Below are positions 43,355 to 52,800 of a stretch of 64,000 nt of DNA, one piece after another (the first letter of the stretch is position 1; each line of letters opens with the position of its first letter). A model generated the notes under the pieces. The model did not search any database. It had not been told where the DNA came from and saw only the letters and a list, made by a program, of their open reading frames with translations. A program made the position numbers and the translations under genes. The stretch spans positions 6,324,001-6,388,000 of the forward strand of contig CBDDCL010000015.1 in the NCBI GenBank assembly GCA_965226245.1. Reading direction: 5' to 3'. Source of the DNA: CBDCYS01 sp965226245 (lineage in GTDB: Bacteria > Acidobacteriota > Terriglobia > Bryobacterales > UBA6623).

Positions 43355-44893
43355 GTGAAAAATATGTCCTTGTACCAATACAGAGGAGGAGAGATACCGA
43401 ATACCGGAGCTGCGGTTGCAGCGACACGGCCGGGTGGGTCGCGGCCCGACGCCGCCTGGCACGAGGGTCACTCGGAAGACTACGAGTGGAACGAGACGGA
43501 ACAGGCCTCTCCGTCCGAGGACAGTGTCCGGTTGTATCTCACGGAAATGGGCACGGTCCCGCTGTTGACCGGGCAGGGAGAAGTGCGCTTGGCAAAGCGC
43601 ATCGAAAAGGGCAGCCGTCAGGTGGTCAAGGCTGTTTCTCGCACGCCCTGGCTTTGGACCCGGCTTAGGGCGCTGCGGGAGGATTTGCATCAAGATCGAA
43701 TCTCGCTGCGTGGATTGACCGAGTTTGCCAACGCGGACGAGGATCCCACGGCCAAGGCTCGTGCCCGGACCTCGTTGTTGCGCAGGCTCACGGGTGTGGC
43801 GAAGCGTGTTGAGAAGTTTAAGGAGGAAGCCGCCAACCCGCCCAAAAGCCGGGCGCGCAAAGCCGAGCGGCGTGAATGGGCTTGGCGCGCGGGCCGTGGC
43901 AAAATCCAAGTCACCCGCGCTATTGCGAAGCTGCCGTTTCGGCCGGAGGTGTGGAAAACATTCGCGGCCGACTTCCAGAACAGCGCGGCGGAGCATCCGG
44001 CTGTTGCTTGGGGTTTGATCCCGTCAGCGCGGCGCTACAGCAATCGGTCCCTCTCGAAGAAGGCTCTTGAAAAAGCCGCCGAGGTGGAAGAACTTCTTGG
44101 TTTGAGCGAGTCCCAGATTCTGACGGCCGTGGGCCGGATTCGTGCCGGCAAGGCAATGGCCGATCACGCCAAGAGTGCTTTGGTCGAGGCCAACCTGCGG
44201 CTCGTGGTGTCGGTTGCCAAGAAATACGTGAATCGCGGTCTGCACCTGTTGGACCTGATCCAAGAGGGCAATATGGGGCTGATGCGCGCGTCGGAGAAGT
44301 TCGATTACCACCGCGGCTTCAAGTTCTCCACCTACGCCACCTGGTGGATTCGCCAGGCGGTTACGCGCGCGCTGTCGGATCAATCGCGGACCGTTCGGAT
44401 ACCGGTTCACATGAACGATCAGTTGAACCGCTTTATTCGGGCTCTGCGTGAGCTTGAGAAACAGCAGGGCCGCCCGCCAACGAATCGCGAAATCGCCCAG
44501 CACCTCAAGACCACTTTGGATCGGGTCGAGACCTTGCGGTCCATTTCCCGCGCACCGCTCTCGATTGACACGCCGATCGGCCGTGACGGCGAGTCAGCGT
44601 TGGCCGATCTGCTGGAAGATACCGGGGCGATTTCTCCGTTCGCGCGCGTGCTCGAAGCCGACGTCAAAACAAAGACGGCCGCTATACTCGGGACTCTGTC
44701 TCCAAGCGAAGAGAAGGTTATCCGAATGCGCTTCGGTATCGGCTTCGAACGCGAACATACCTTGCAGGAGATCGGTCAGGCATTCGAACTCACTCGTGAA
44801 CGAATCCGGCAGATCGAAACCAAAGCTCTGACAGCGCTGCGAGATCCTCGCTTTGCAAGGCACTTTCGCAAACTGCTCGAGTCCCGGATGTAA
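43355..44893 (+). CDS. Primary-type RNA polymerase sigma-70 factor (RpoD/SigA-like)
   Basis: 512 aa from GTG (an ATG three codons later is equally possible). Region 1.2 DSVRLYLTEMGTVPLLTGQG then EVRLAKRIEKG; a ~170-residue variable part; region 2 LVEANLRLVVSVAKKYVNRG, LLDLIQEGNMGLMRASEKFD and FKFSTYATWWIRQAVTRAL; region 3 QQGRPPTNREIAQHLKTT; region 4 MRFGIGFEREHTLQEIGQAF and LTRERIRQIETKAL. Region 1.1 is short. It may be the housekeeping or an alternative RpoD-type factor; the strong promoter fits either. Confidence 0.92.
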   Translation: MKNMSLYQYRGGEIPNTGAAVAATRPGGSRPDAAWHEGHSEDYEWNETEQASPSEDSVRLYLTEMGTVPLLTGQGEVRLAKRIEKGSRQVVKAVSRTPWLWTRLRALREDLHQDRISLRGLTEFANADEDPTAKARARTSLLRRLTGVAKRVEKFKEEAANPPKSRARKAERREWAWRAGRGKIQVTRAIAKLPFRPEVWKTFAADFQNSAAEHPAVAWGLIPSARRYSNRSLSKKALEKAAEVEELLGLSESQILTAVGRIRAGKAMADHAKSALVEANLRLVVSVAKKYVNRGLHLLDLIQEGNMGLMRASEKFDYHRGFKFSTYATWWIRQAVTRALSDQSRTVRIPVHMNDQLNRFIRALRELEKQQGRPPTNREIAQHLKTTLDRVETLRSISRAPLSIDTPIGRDGESALADLLEDTGAISPFARVLEADVKTKTAAILGTLSPSEEKVIRMRFGIGFEREHTLQEIGQAFELTRERIRQIETKALTALRDPRFARHFRKLLESRM

Positions 44894-44902
44894 TCTCACC
44901 TG

Positions 44903-44940
44903 GCAGCGGCTGTCTTGGTAAACGCCGCGACAGCCGCTGC
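44903..44940 (+). terminator. Strong hairpin after the sigma factor gene
   Basis: GCAGCGGCTGTC pairs perfectly with GACAGCCGCTGC around a 14-nt loop, 10 nt after the stop. No T-run follows, so it may be a Rho-independent-like or only a stabilising hairpin. Confidence 0.5.
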
Positions 44941-44998
44941 GTTCATCAACTCCAGGTTGAATCCTCTGAAAGGGGCGGCCTGCCTCCGCGGATGATCC

Positions 44999-45119
44999 AA
45001 CAGAGCCGCGCCCGCAAGGGTGCGGTCGAGGGTAGTCAGCGCGTCGGGGCCGCACTTGGAATGCTCACTGCCAGGGGCACGGCCAGACTGAACCGCACCC
45101 TTGCGGGTGCGGCTATGTT
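44999..45119. repeat. Repeat family E, copy 2
   Basis: 121 bp with inverted ends AACAGAGCCGCGCCCGCAAG and TTGCGGGTGCGGCTATGTT; the centre GGGTAGTCAGCGCGTCGGGG is shared with copy 1, which is longer by tandem duplication. Confidence 0.82.
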
Positions 45120-45139
45120 CAGAACCCACGGCGGTTCCG

Positions 45140-46000
45140 CTACTTTATAGCGAGCGGCGCCGCGACCACGCCGGCGACCCGGCCCGACCGCTCTCCCTGG
45201 ACGAAGACCACGGCCCGCAGGTTCTCACGATTCCAGCCGGGGTCCAGCATCACCTTGGCGACGGTTGAGAATTTCTCGGGATTCTTTGGGCTGATGCGGC
45301 CGATCGTCTTGAGCTGCCGGACGACGCCTCGGTGCTTGATGTGACGCCCTGAATTCTCCCCGCGCCGAACCGCGGTCTCGAGGCCGTTCTCTGAGATCGC
45401 CAGCATCACGGCAAGGGGCTCCGCGGAAAACGTTTCCGGGAAACCATTGATCTCGATTTCAAGGGAGACATTCCGGGCCGGGCTTTTTTTGGCTACGGGC
45501 AGCAGCCGCACGTTGACATCCGCTTTGGGATTCTGGGCGAGGTGGGCGATGATGTTGCGTGCCGCACGCGCGTCGCTGCCTATGAATTCTTCCGTGCCGT
45601 CCACGACCATCTGAGGCGTGTAGGCTCCACTGCCAAGCGATCGGCTGTAAGTCCTCTGTCGTTGACTGAACTCGGGAGACGAGAAGCGGTCTTTCCAGCC
45701 AAGGCGGTCCCAGTAGTCGACGTGTTCGCTGAGAACAATGATGTCGGCGCCACGCACGGGCTGAGAAGTTTCCAGTATCCCCAGCAGGCGGTCGGCCGGC
45801 GGGCAGCTCGAACAGCCCTCCGAAGTGAACAGCTCGACGAGAACCGGCGTTGGCGCTGAATCGCCCGTGGTCGAGCTTCGAGAGGGACCGGCGGCCGGCT
45901 CGCGGCCACCGGCGGCCACGACGTAGAGCGCTCCGCAGAGAATCGGCAGTGACGTCGCCAGTATCAAAAGACGGGGGAAAGAGCCACGATGTGGATTCAT
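45140..46000 (-). CDS. DUF1223 (thioredoxin-like) exported protein
   Basis: 286 aa. Signal peptide LLILATSLPILCGALYVVAA, then the family block PVLVELFTSEGCSSCPPADR with a CxxC, SEHVDYWDRLGWKDRFSSPE and YTPQMVVDGTEEFIGSD. DUF1223 proteins have a thioredoxin-like start and are exported; role unknown. The GC-rich 5' end abuts the glycosyltransferase gene on the same strand with 113 bp between. Confidence 0.9.
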   Translation of the reverse strand: MNPHRGSFPRLLILATSLPILCGALYVVAAGGREPAAGPSRSSTTGDSAPTPVLVELFTSEGCSSCPPADRLLGILETSQPVRGADIIVLSEHVDYWDRLGWKDRFSSPEFSQRQRTYSRSLGSGAYTPQMVVDGTEEFIGSDARAARNIIAHLAQNPKADVNVRLLPVAKKSPARNVSLEIEINGFPETFSAEPLAVMLAISENGLETAVRRGENSGRHIKHRGVVRQLKTIGRISPKNPEKFSTVAKVMLDPGWNRENLRAVVFVQGERSGRVAGVVAAPLAIK

Positions 46001-46113
46001 GAGAAACCTTGTCTTATAGAGCGGGGGCTCGAAGCCTCGATTCTTCCCGCGCGCAGCCGCTCAAACCGCCTGCTATCCCAACAGATGCGTCAGAGCCACT
46101 AAGTGGGTACAGC

Positions 46114-46803
46114 TCAGCGCTTGGCAAAGCGCAGCCGCACGATGGTCCACAGGATCTTCACTCCCGCCGCGAAACTGCCCCAGACATTGCCGGATACCTT
46201 GCTGACGCCGGCCCTCCGCTGACGGTAGCTCACCGGCACTTCGAGAACTCGCAGACCGGCCCGCAGTGCCTTGATCTGCATTTCGATCGTCCAGCCGTAA
46301 TTGCGGTCGCACATGTCGAGAGTTTCCAAGCTGGAAACGCGAATCGCCCGGAACGGCCCAAGGTCCGTGTAGTGGTGTCCAAACAACAGTCGCACGAAAA
46401 ACGTAGCCAGCAGATTGCCAAACCGCTGGTGAACGTTCATAGCCCCGCGTTCCGCCTCACCCAGCTCGCGGCTGCCCAGGACAAGATCCGCGCGCCCTTC
46501 TTCGATCGGCTTGAGCAGGGTCTCGAGCTCCGCCGCGACATCGCTGCCGTCGCCGTCCATGAACGCGACGACGTCCGTCCCTTCCCGAAGCTGAGTCAGA
46601 GCCTTGAGGCAGGCATTCCCGTAGCCGCGCCGGGGCTCGGCAACAACGACGGCGCCGTGAGAGATTGCAACCTCGGAGGTGCGGTCTGTCGAGCCATTGT
46701 CCGCAACGATGACTTGCTGGAACAGACCCTCGGGGATCTCCTGAAGGACTTCCCCAAGGGCGCTTTCTTCGTTGAGCGCTGGTATGATGAGGGCTGCTTT
46801 CAT
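46114..46803 (-). CDS. Family 2 glycosyltransferase (DPM1/DolP-mannose-like)
   Basis: 229 aa. AALIIPALNEESALGEVL, VIVADNGSTDRTSEVA, VAFMDGDGSDVAAELETLL with the DxD-like metal site, LVLGSRELGEAERGAMNVHQ, and YGWTIEMQIKALRAGLRVLE then VPVSYRQRRAGVSKVSGN, the catalytic QxxRW-like region. A C-terminal amphipathic segment VWGSFAAGVKILWTIVRL could touch the membrane. Likely transfers sugar to a polyprenyl phosphate. Confidence 0.88.
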   Translation of the reverse strand: MKAALIIPALNEESALGEVLQEIPEGLFQQVIVADNGSTDRTSEVAISHGAVVVAEPRRGYGNACLKALTQLREGTDVVAFMDGDGSDVAAELETLLKPIEEGRADLVLGSRELGEAERGAMNVHQRFGNLLATFFVRLLFGHHYTDLGPFRAIRVSSLETLDMCDRNYGWTIEMQIKALRAGLRVLEVPVSYRQRRAGVSKVSGNVWGSFAAGVKILWTIVRLRFAKR

Positions 46804-46930
46804 GCGCTTGTGCTTGCTCCGATTCGATCATATTACTCAACGGCGTGCAACGCTGTTGTCGCGAAACTCGTCTTCGTGATAGAAATACGGAGAGAAAGTT
46901 TCCGTCACAATTGGAGCGGCCCGCTAGTGG

Positions 46931-47055
46931 GCGTGGCAGAAAATTCGGGAGCCAGATTTGGAGCCCCGACCGTGAGGGAGGGGTTAGCCGCTTCGGCGCG
47001 CCTCATCCGGCAGCGGCCACGCTCCCCCTTTCGGTTGCGGCTCGTCCGCGTGAGG
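46931..47055 (+). repeat. Repeat family C, copy 2
   Basis: GCGTGGCAGAAAATTCGGGA to GGCTCGTCCGCGTGAGG, colinear with copy 1 at 21548-21668. It lies directly ahead of the signal peptidase gene and may carry or displace its leader. Confidence 0.8.
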
Positions 47056-47067
47056 TAGCGGCTAAAC

Positions 47068-47694
47068 ATGGGCGACTACGACACAAGAGAAGCGGGAGTT
47101 CCAGGCGACTCCGAGGGTTGGCGGGAGGAACCCCAATCCGGGCAAAAGCGCGCCCCTCGGCCCTTCTGGTTCGACGTCCAAGTCTGGGCGCGAGACATCG
47201 TTGTCTCCGTCGCCATCGCGGCGGCTATCATTGTCTTTCTGTACCAGCCTGTCAAGGTAGAGGGAACCAGCATGATGCCCTGGCTGGTCGATCAGGAACG
47301 CATCTTCGTGAACAAGTTCGTCTACCGATTCGACGAAATCAGCCGGGGCGATGTGATCGTGTTCCGGTTTCCGCTTGACCTCTCAAAATCCTACATCAAG
47401 AGGGTGGCCGGGCTGCCGGGAGACACGGTCGAGATCGAGCAAGGCCGCCTTTTGATCAACGGTCAGCCCTTCGAGGAACCCTACTTGCTTCCCGAATACG
47501 GTGACCGTTCGACCTATCCGCGCGTCACCGTCCCGCCGAACCACTACTACGTACTGGGCGATCACCGCAACACTTCGAACGACAGCCGCACCTGGGGAAC
47601 CGTCGGCCGGCCCTTCATCATCGGAAGGGCCGTGTTCTCCTACTGGCCCCTGGAGCGCTTCGGCCTGCTCGAAAGCTTCGAGGTGGCTGAATGA
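47068..47694 (+). CDS. lepB: Signal peptidase I
   Basis: 208 aa. One N-terminal membrane segment (IVVSVAIAAAIIVFLYQP), then box B VEGTSMMPWL with nucleophile Ser68, box D SYIKRVAGLPGDTVEI with general base Lys111, and box E YYVLGDHRNTSNDSRTWG. It removes signal peptides at the outer face of the inner membrane. It overlaps carA by 4 nt (ATGA). Confidence 0.95.
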   Translation: MGDYDTREAGVPGDSEGWREEPQSGQKRAPRPFWFDVQVWARDIVVSVAIAAAIIVFLYQPVKVEGTSMMPWLVDQERIFVNKFVYRFDEISRGDVIVFRFPLDLSKSYIKRVAGLPGDTVEIEQGRLLINGQPFEEPYLLPEYGDRSTYPRVTVPPNHYYVLGDHRNTSNDSRTWGTVGRPFIIGRAVFSYWPLERFGLLESFEVAE

Positions 47695-48818
47695 CGTTTG
47701 ACGCCCTCCTTGCCCTGGAGGACGGCCGCGTATTTCAAGGAAAGTCCGTTGGCGCCAAGGCCGAGAGCTACGGCGAGGTAGTCTTCAACACCGGCATCAC
47801 CGGCTATCAGGAAATTTTCACCGATCCCTCCTACAGCGGGCAAATCGTCATCCTGACGAATCCGCAGATCGGCAACTACGGCGCCAACAACGAGGACAAC
47901 GAATCGGCCCGGCCCTACATTGAGGGATTGGTTGTCCGGGAGTTTTCGCCGCTGGCAAGCAACTGGCGGTCCACCGAGCATGCAGCCGATTTCCTTGCCA
48001 AGCAGCGAATTCCCATCATCTCGGAAATCGACACTCGCGCTCTCGTGCGTCACCTGAGAACCAAAGGATCGATGCGGGGAGTGATCTCGTCTCTTGAAAC
48101 CGGCCACGAAAAACTGGTCGAGAAGGCGCGCGGGATTCCAGCGATGGCCGGACTCGATCTGGCCACCTCGGTCTCGACCAGGCAGCGCTATGAATGGACC
48201 CGCGGCGTGGTCCCCTGTTCGCCCTCGGAAATTCTGGATGCGGCCAGAGAATGCTCACTCCACGTTGTCGCCTACGATTTCGGCATCAAGCACAATATCT
48301 TGCGGCAACTCGTTCAGATCGGATGCCGGGTAACGGTCGTGCCGTCGCTCACCTCCGCCGAGGATGTAGTTGCGCTCAAGCCCGATGGCGTGTTCCTGTC
48401 GAATGGCCCCGGTGACCCGCAGCCTCTGAAGCCACAAATCGAAAACGTGAGAAAACTCATCGGCCGCTTGCCGATGTTCGGGATTTGCCTGGGGCACCAG
48501 GTCCTGGGACTTGCCATCGGGGCTAAGACTTTCAAGCTCAAGTTTGGCCATCACGGCGTCAATCACCCAGTACGGAACGAGCTGACGGGCAAGGTCGAAA
48601 TCACATCGCAAAACCACGGATTCGCGGTGGATCCCGATTCCTTGAGCAGCGGCGGAGTGGAGCTGACGCACATCAACCTCAACGACCAAACGGTAGAAGG
48701 ATTTCGCAGTCGCAAGGATCCCCTGTTCGCCGTACAATACCACCCGGAAGCGGCGCCCGGGCCTCACGATTCGCGCTATCTGTTCCAGGACTTCGTTGAT
48801 TTGATGCGGGCGGCGTGA
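47691..48818 (+). CDS. carA: Carbamoyl-phosphate synthase small subunit
   Basis: 375 aa. N-terminal GEVVFNTGITGYQEIFTDPS and PQIGNYG; C-terminal class I amidotransferase with Cys266 in FGICLGHQVLGLAIG, HHGVNHPV and HPEAAPGPHD. It hydrolyses glutamine and feeds ammonia to CarB for arginine and pyrimidine synthesis. Co-translated with lepB. carB is not adjacent: a toxin-antitoxin remnant and two repeats lie between. Confidence 0.97.
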   Translation: MTFDALLALEDGRVFQGKSVGAKAESYGEVVFNTGITGYQEIFTDPSYSGQIVILTNPQIGNYGANNEDNESARPYIEGLVVREFSPLASNWRSTEHAADFLAKQRIPIISEIDTRALVRHLRTKGSMRGVISSLETGHEKLVEKARGIPAMAGLDLATSVSTRQRYEWTRGVVPCSPSEILDAARECSLHVVAYDFGIKHNILRQLVQIGCRVTVVPSLTSAEDVVALKPDGVFLSNGPGDPQPLKPQIENVRKLIGRLPMFGICLGHQVLGLAIGAKTFKLKFGHHGVNHPVRNELTGKVEITSQNHGFAVDPDSLSSGGVELTHINLNDQTVEGFRSRKDPLFAVQYHPEAAPGPHDSRYLFQDFVDLMRAA

Positions 48819-48890
48819 GGCGGGGCTGGAGCTGAGCGATCGGTGAAGCTTCTCTCGGCGCAGCGCCTCAAACCTATAATGAGACGAACC
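48819..48890. other. Spacer with a TATAAT box
   Basis: TATAAT at 48875-48880 ends 10 nt before the chosen antitoxin start; no matching -35 was found. Confidence 0.3.
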
Positions 48891-49340
48891 ATGACAGCGA
48901 CGGAATCGATTGTCGAAGCCTGCCGGAAAGTGCTCGACCAGTGGAGGGGAGCCGGGTTGAGCGCGGTCTACCTCTACGGCAGTATTTTAGGCAAGCGCCG
49001 GCGCAGCGACAGCGATGTTGACATCGCGGTGCTGGAGGGAACCGGCAACCGTCTGAGTTGGAGCGAGCAGTCTCGCCTGATGGACGAGCTGGAGCGCGCT
49101 GTCGGGCAGCCCGTAGACCTGCGTATGCTTCGAGATTGCACGCTATCGCATCAGATCCATGTGTTTGATGAAGGCCTGCCGATGTGGGCGGAAGGCGGCG
49201 ACGAGCTAGCCGGCTACGTGCGCGCGACGAAACTCAGGTTCGAAGCAGAGCGAGAGCATATGCGCAAGACGGGGGCTCTGACATTGCGGAAGCTTGCACA
49301 AAGACTGGCGAACACCAATGAATCCGCAATATCTCGTTGA
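48891..49340 (+). CDS. mntA: MNT-domain nucleotidyltransferase, MntA-type antitoxin
   Basis: 149 aa. VYLYGSILGKRRRSDSDVDI carries the GSx10DxD minimal nucleotidyltransferase motif. C-terminal RATKLRFEAEREHMRKTGAL is helical. In HepT/MntA pairs the MNT protein AMPylates the HEPN toxin. The downstream frame begins within it (ATG 23 nt before its stop), typical of the pair. Two in-frame ATGs lie upstream; this one is used for lack of conservation before it. Confidence 0.8.
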   Translation: MTATESIVEACRKVLDQWRGAGLSAVYLYGSILGKRRRSDSDVDIAVLEGTGNRLSWSEQSRLMDELERAVGQPVDLRMLRDCTLSHQIHVFDEGLPMWAEGGDELAGYVRATKLRFEAEREHMRKTGALTLRKLAQRLANTNESAISR

Positions 49341-49494
49341 GCAATTGCAACTGATTGATGAATACGTTGGGCACGCCAGATCGATTAGCCGCCGAACGCA
49401 AGAAGAGTTTCTGGCCGATCAGATCCTGATCGATGCCGCTATTCGCGAACTCACCGCTACTGCCTTTGAGCCGCGAAGCGGCGCCGGATCGTAG
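49318..49494 (+). pseudogene. hepT: Truncated HEPN (HepT-type) toxin gene
   Basis: 58 codons: MNPQYLVEQLQLIDEYVGHA then RSISRRTQEEFLADQILIDA and AIRELT. This is the N-terminal third of HepT ('..L..Y......S.EEFLAD..L..A..REL'). At ~49465 the frame enters a family F repeat (E-P-R-S-G-A-G-S) and stops. The RX4-6H RNase motif of the missing part is not present elsewhere nearby. Confidence 0.75.
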
Positions 49495-49672
49495 CCCAGG
49501 GTGGAGCGAAGCGGAACCCTGGGTCCCGAAGCCCCTCGAGGCCAAGCCCCGGACGGGGCGCAGGAAAACAAGCCTATGATTCCGACGACGGTCGGGTTTG
49601 CGCCGAATCAAGGACATCAACCTGAACAAGCCAAGTCAGGCCCCAAACCTCTAACTAAACAGTATTCGGGCC
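49464..49672 (+). repeat. Repeat family F, copy 2
   Basis: TTGAGCCGCGAAGCGGCGCC through AGCCCAGGGTGGAGCGAAGC and GGGGCGCAGGAAAACAAGCC to CTAACTAAACAGTATTCGGG. It interrupts hepT. Confidence 0.82.
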
Positions 49673-49673
49673 T

Positions 49674-49816
49674 AGCCTAGCAGCCCGTGGCGGAAGTCCG
49701 AGGACGCGAAAAAAGGGGACAGCCAGCCAATTTCCTTTCGACGAAGCGCTGATTTTAAAATGGATTGGAGAAGCGGAAATTAGTGGCAGTCCCCCTTTTT
49801 CGTAGCCTAGCAGCCC
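49674..49816 (+). repeat. Repeat family G, copy 1
   Basis: CCTAGCAGCCCGTGGCGGAA leads into GCGAAAAAAGGGGACAGCCA and back via GCAGTCCCCCTTTTTCG to CCTAGCAGCCC. The ends are direct, the inner runs inverted. Confidence 0.7.
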
Positions 49817-49857
49817 TCTGCTCGGCGGCGTCGAGCCATCCCAGCTTGCACTGACAA
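49817..49857. other. carB leader
   Basis: Short; no clear Shine-Dalgarno sequence. Confidence 0.3.
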
Positions 49858-52800
49858 ATGCCAAAGCGAACCGACATCCACAAGGTCATGATCATCGGCT
49901 CGGGTCCGATCGTCATCGGACAGGCTTGCGAGTTCGACTATTCCGGAACTCAAGCCTGCAAGTCGCTGCGCGACGAAGGCTACGAAGTTGTGCTGGTCAA
50001 CTCGAATCCGGCCACCATCATGACCGACCCGGAGCTGGCCGAGCGCACCTACATCGAACCGCTGACCCGCGAATACCTCACGGAAATCATCCACAAAGAG
50101 CGCCCCGACGCGCTACTGTCCACGGTCGGCGGCCAGACCGGGCTGAACCTCTCGGTCGAGCTGGCCGAAGCGGGTGTTCTCGAGCAATTCGGCGTCGAGC
50201 TGATCGGCGCCAAGCTCGAAGCCATCAAGAAGGCCGAAGACCGCCTGCTTTTCAAAGACGCCATGCGCCGGATCGGTCTCGACGTGCCGCGCTCCAAGCT
50301 GGTCAACAACCTCGAAGACGGCATGGACTTCGCCAACGAAGTCGGCTATCCGGTCGTCCTCCGGCCCAGCTTTACGTTGGGTGGAAGCGGCGGCGGGCTC
50401 TCCTACAACAGCGAGGAGATGGTCGAGCTGCTCACGCGGGCGCTCGACATTTCCCCGGTGCACGAAGTCCTGGTCGAAGAAAGCGTCCTGGGCTGGAAGG
50501 AATTCGAGCTCGAGGTCATGCGCGACCTCAATGACAACTGCATCATCATTTGCTCGATTGAGAATTTTGACCCCATGGGCGTCCACACGGGCGATTCGAT
50601 TACGGTAGCCCCAGCCCAAACCTTGACGGACCGCGAATACCAAATGATGCGCGACGGGGCGCTGGCCTGCTTGCGTGAAATTGGCGTGGACACGGGCGGC
50701 TCGAACGTCCAGTTCGCCATCGAGCCCGACACCGGCCGCATGGTCGTCATTGAGATGAACCCGCGCGTCTCGCGCAGCTCGGCGCTGGCTTCGAAGGCAA
50801 CCGGTTTTCCGATCGCCAAGATTGCCGCCAAGCTCGCCGTCGGCTTGCGGCTGGACGAGATCCCCAACGACATCACCAAGAAAACTCCCGCCTGTTTCGA
50901 GCCGACAATCGACTACGTTGTCGTCAAGATCCCGAAATGGCAGTTCGAGAAGTTTCCGGGCAGCGAGCCGATACTGGGCGTGCAGATGAAAAGCATCGGC
51001 GAGGTGATGGCCATCGGGCGCACGTTCAAGAGCGCGCTGTGGAAGGCCATCCGCAGCCTCGAAACCGGCAAGAAGGCGGGCTCGGAAATCTACGATCCCG
51101 AGCTGATCACGCAGCGTCTCATTACGCCCACGCCGGACCGGCTCAACTACGTGCGTTACGCGCTGGCCCAGGGCCGCTCGGTCAAAGAAATCTCCGCGAT
51201 GACTCGAATCGATCCCTGGTTCTTGCAGCAACTTAAGATCGTTGTCGATTTCGAGAAGGACGTGGCGGCGGAGAGCCTCGATACCATCTCCCGCGAGAAG
51301 TTCGTCGAGGCCAAGCGCCTCGGGCTCTCTGACAATCGCCTTGCCCGCTACTGGTCGGTCGAAGAAGACGCTGTGAGAACCAAGCGCAAGGAAGCGGGAA
51401 TCAAGGCCATTTTCAAGCGGGTGGATACGTGCGCCGCCGAGTTTGAGAGCTTCACGCCGTATCTGTATTCCGACTACGAGCTGGAGTGCGAATCCGAGCC
51501 GACCGATCGCCGCAAGGTGATCATTCTTGGCTCCGGTCCCAACCGCATCGGGCAGGGAATCGAGTTCGACTATTGCTGCTGCCACGCCTCGTTCGCGCTG
51601 CAGGAGCTGGGCTGGGAGTCGATCATGGTCAACTGCAACCCCGAGACCGTATCAACCGACTACGACACCAGTGACCGGCTCTATTTCGAGCCTCTGACGC
51701 TGGAGAACGTTCTCAACATTTGCGATACCGAGAAACCCGACGGCGTGATCGTTCAGTTCGGCGGACAGACGCCCCTGACCCTGGCCCTGCCCCTGAAGGC
51801 CCACGGCGTTCCTATCATCGGAACCGACCCCGAGTCGATCGACCTGGCCGAGGACCGCGACCGCTTCGGAAAGCTGCTCGCTGATCTGGACATTCCCGCT
51901 CCGGCCAGCGGAACGGCCACCAGCCCGGAGGAAGCGCTCGAAGTGGCCCGCCGAATCGGCTACCCCGTTCTTGTGCGCCCCAGCTACGTGCTCGGCGGAC
52001 GCGCCATGGTCATCGCCTATGACGAGCAGACGGTCGAAAGCTACATGCGCGAAGCGGTCGTCTATTCCCAGGAGCGCCCCGTGCTCGTCGACCGTTTTCT
52101 GGAAGACGCCACGGAGGTCGATGTCGACGCGCTGTGCGACGGTGATGAGGTGCTGATCGGCGGCATCATGGAGCACATCGAGGAAGCGGGCGTGCACTCC
52201 GGTGACAGCTCCTGCGTGCTCCCGGCCGCGTCGATCCCCGACGAGCAGCTTGAAACAATTCGCGACTATACCGTGAGGCTGGCGAAATCACTCAACGTGA
52301 TCGGGCTGATGAACGTCCAGTACGCAATCCAAAACGGCAAAGTCTATGTCATCGAGGTCAACCCGCGCGCCTCGCGCACCGTGCCCTTCGTTAGCAAGGC
52401 GACCGGCGTGCAACTCGCTAAGATCGCGACCGGGCTGATGGTAGGCCGCAACCTGAGTGACTACGGACTGTCGGGGGGCGCGCTCCCAGTAGCGAAAAAC
52501 TGCGTCAAATCGCCGGTCTTCCCCTTCAATAAGTTTCCAGGGGTCGACCCGATTTTGGGTCCGGAGATGCGCTCGACGGGTGAAGTCATGGGCATTGGCG
52601 ATAGTTTCGGCGAGGCTTTCGCGAAGGCGCAACTCAGCGCCGGTCAGGCGTTGCCGGAGTCCGGGTCGGTTTTCGTCAGCGTCAACCGCCGCAACCGTCC
52701 CGAAGGAATCGAAGTCGCGAAGAAGTTTGCCGAGCTTGGCTTGCCGCTCTACGCCACCCGCGGGACCGCCTTCGCCCTCCGCGCCGCCGGCCTCGATTGT

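Noticed and set aside
46009..47058. 349-codon plus-strand frame
   Set aside because: Covers the antisense of the glycosyltransferase and runs into a family C repeat.
50113..51585. 490-codon minus-strand open frame
   Set aside because: Shadow of carB; no recognisable motif and carB is certain.
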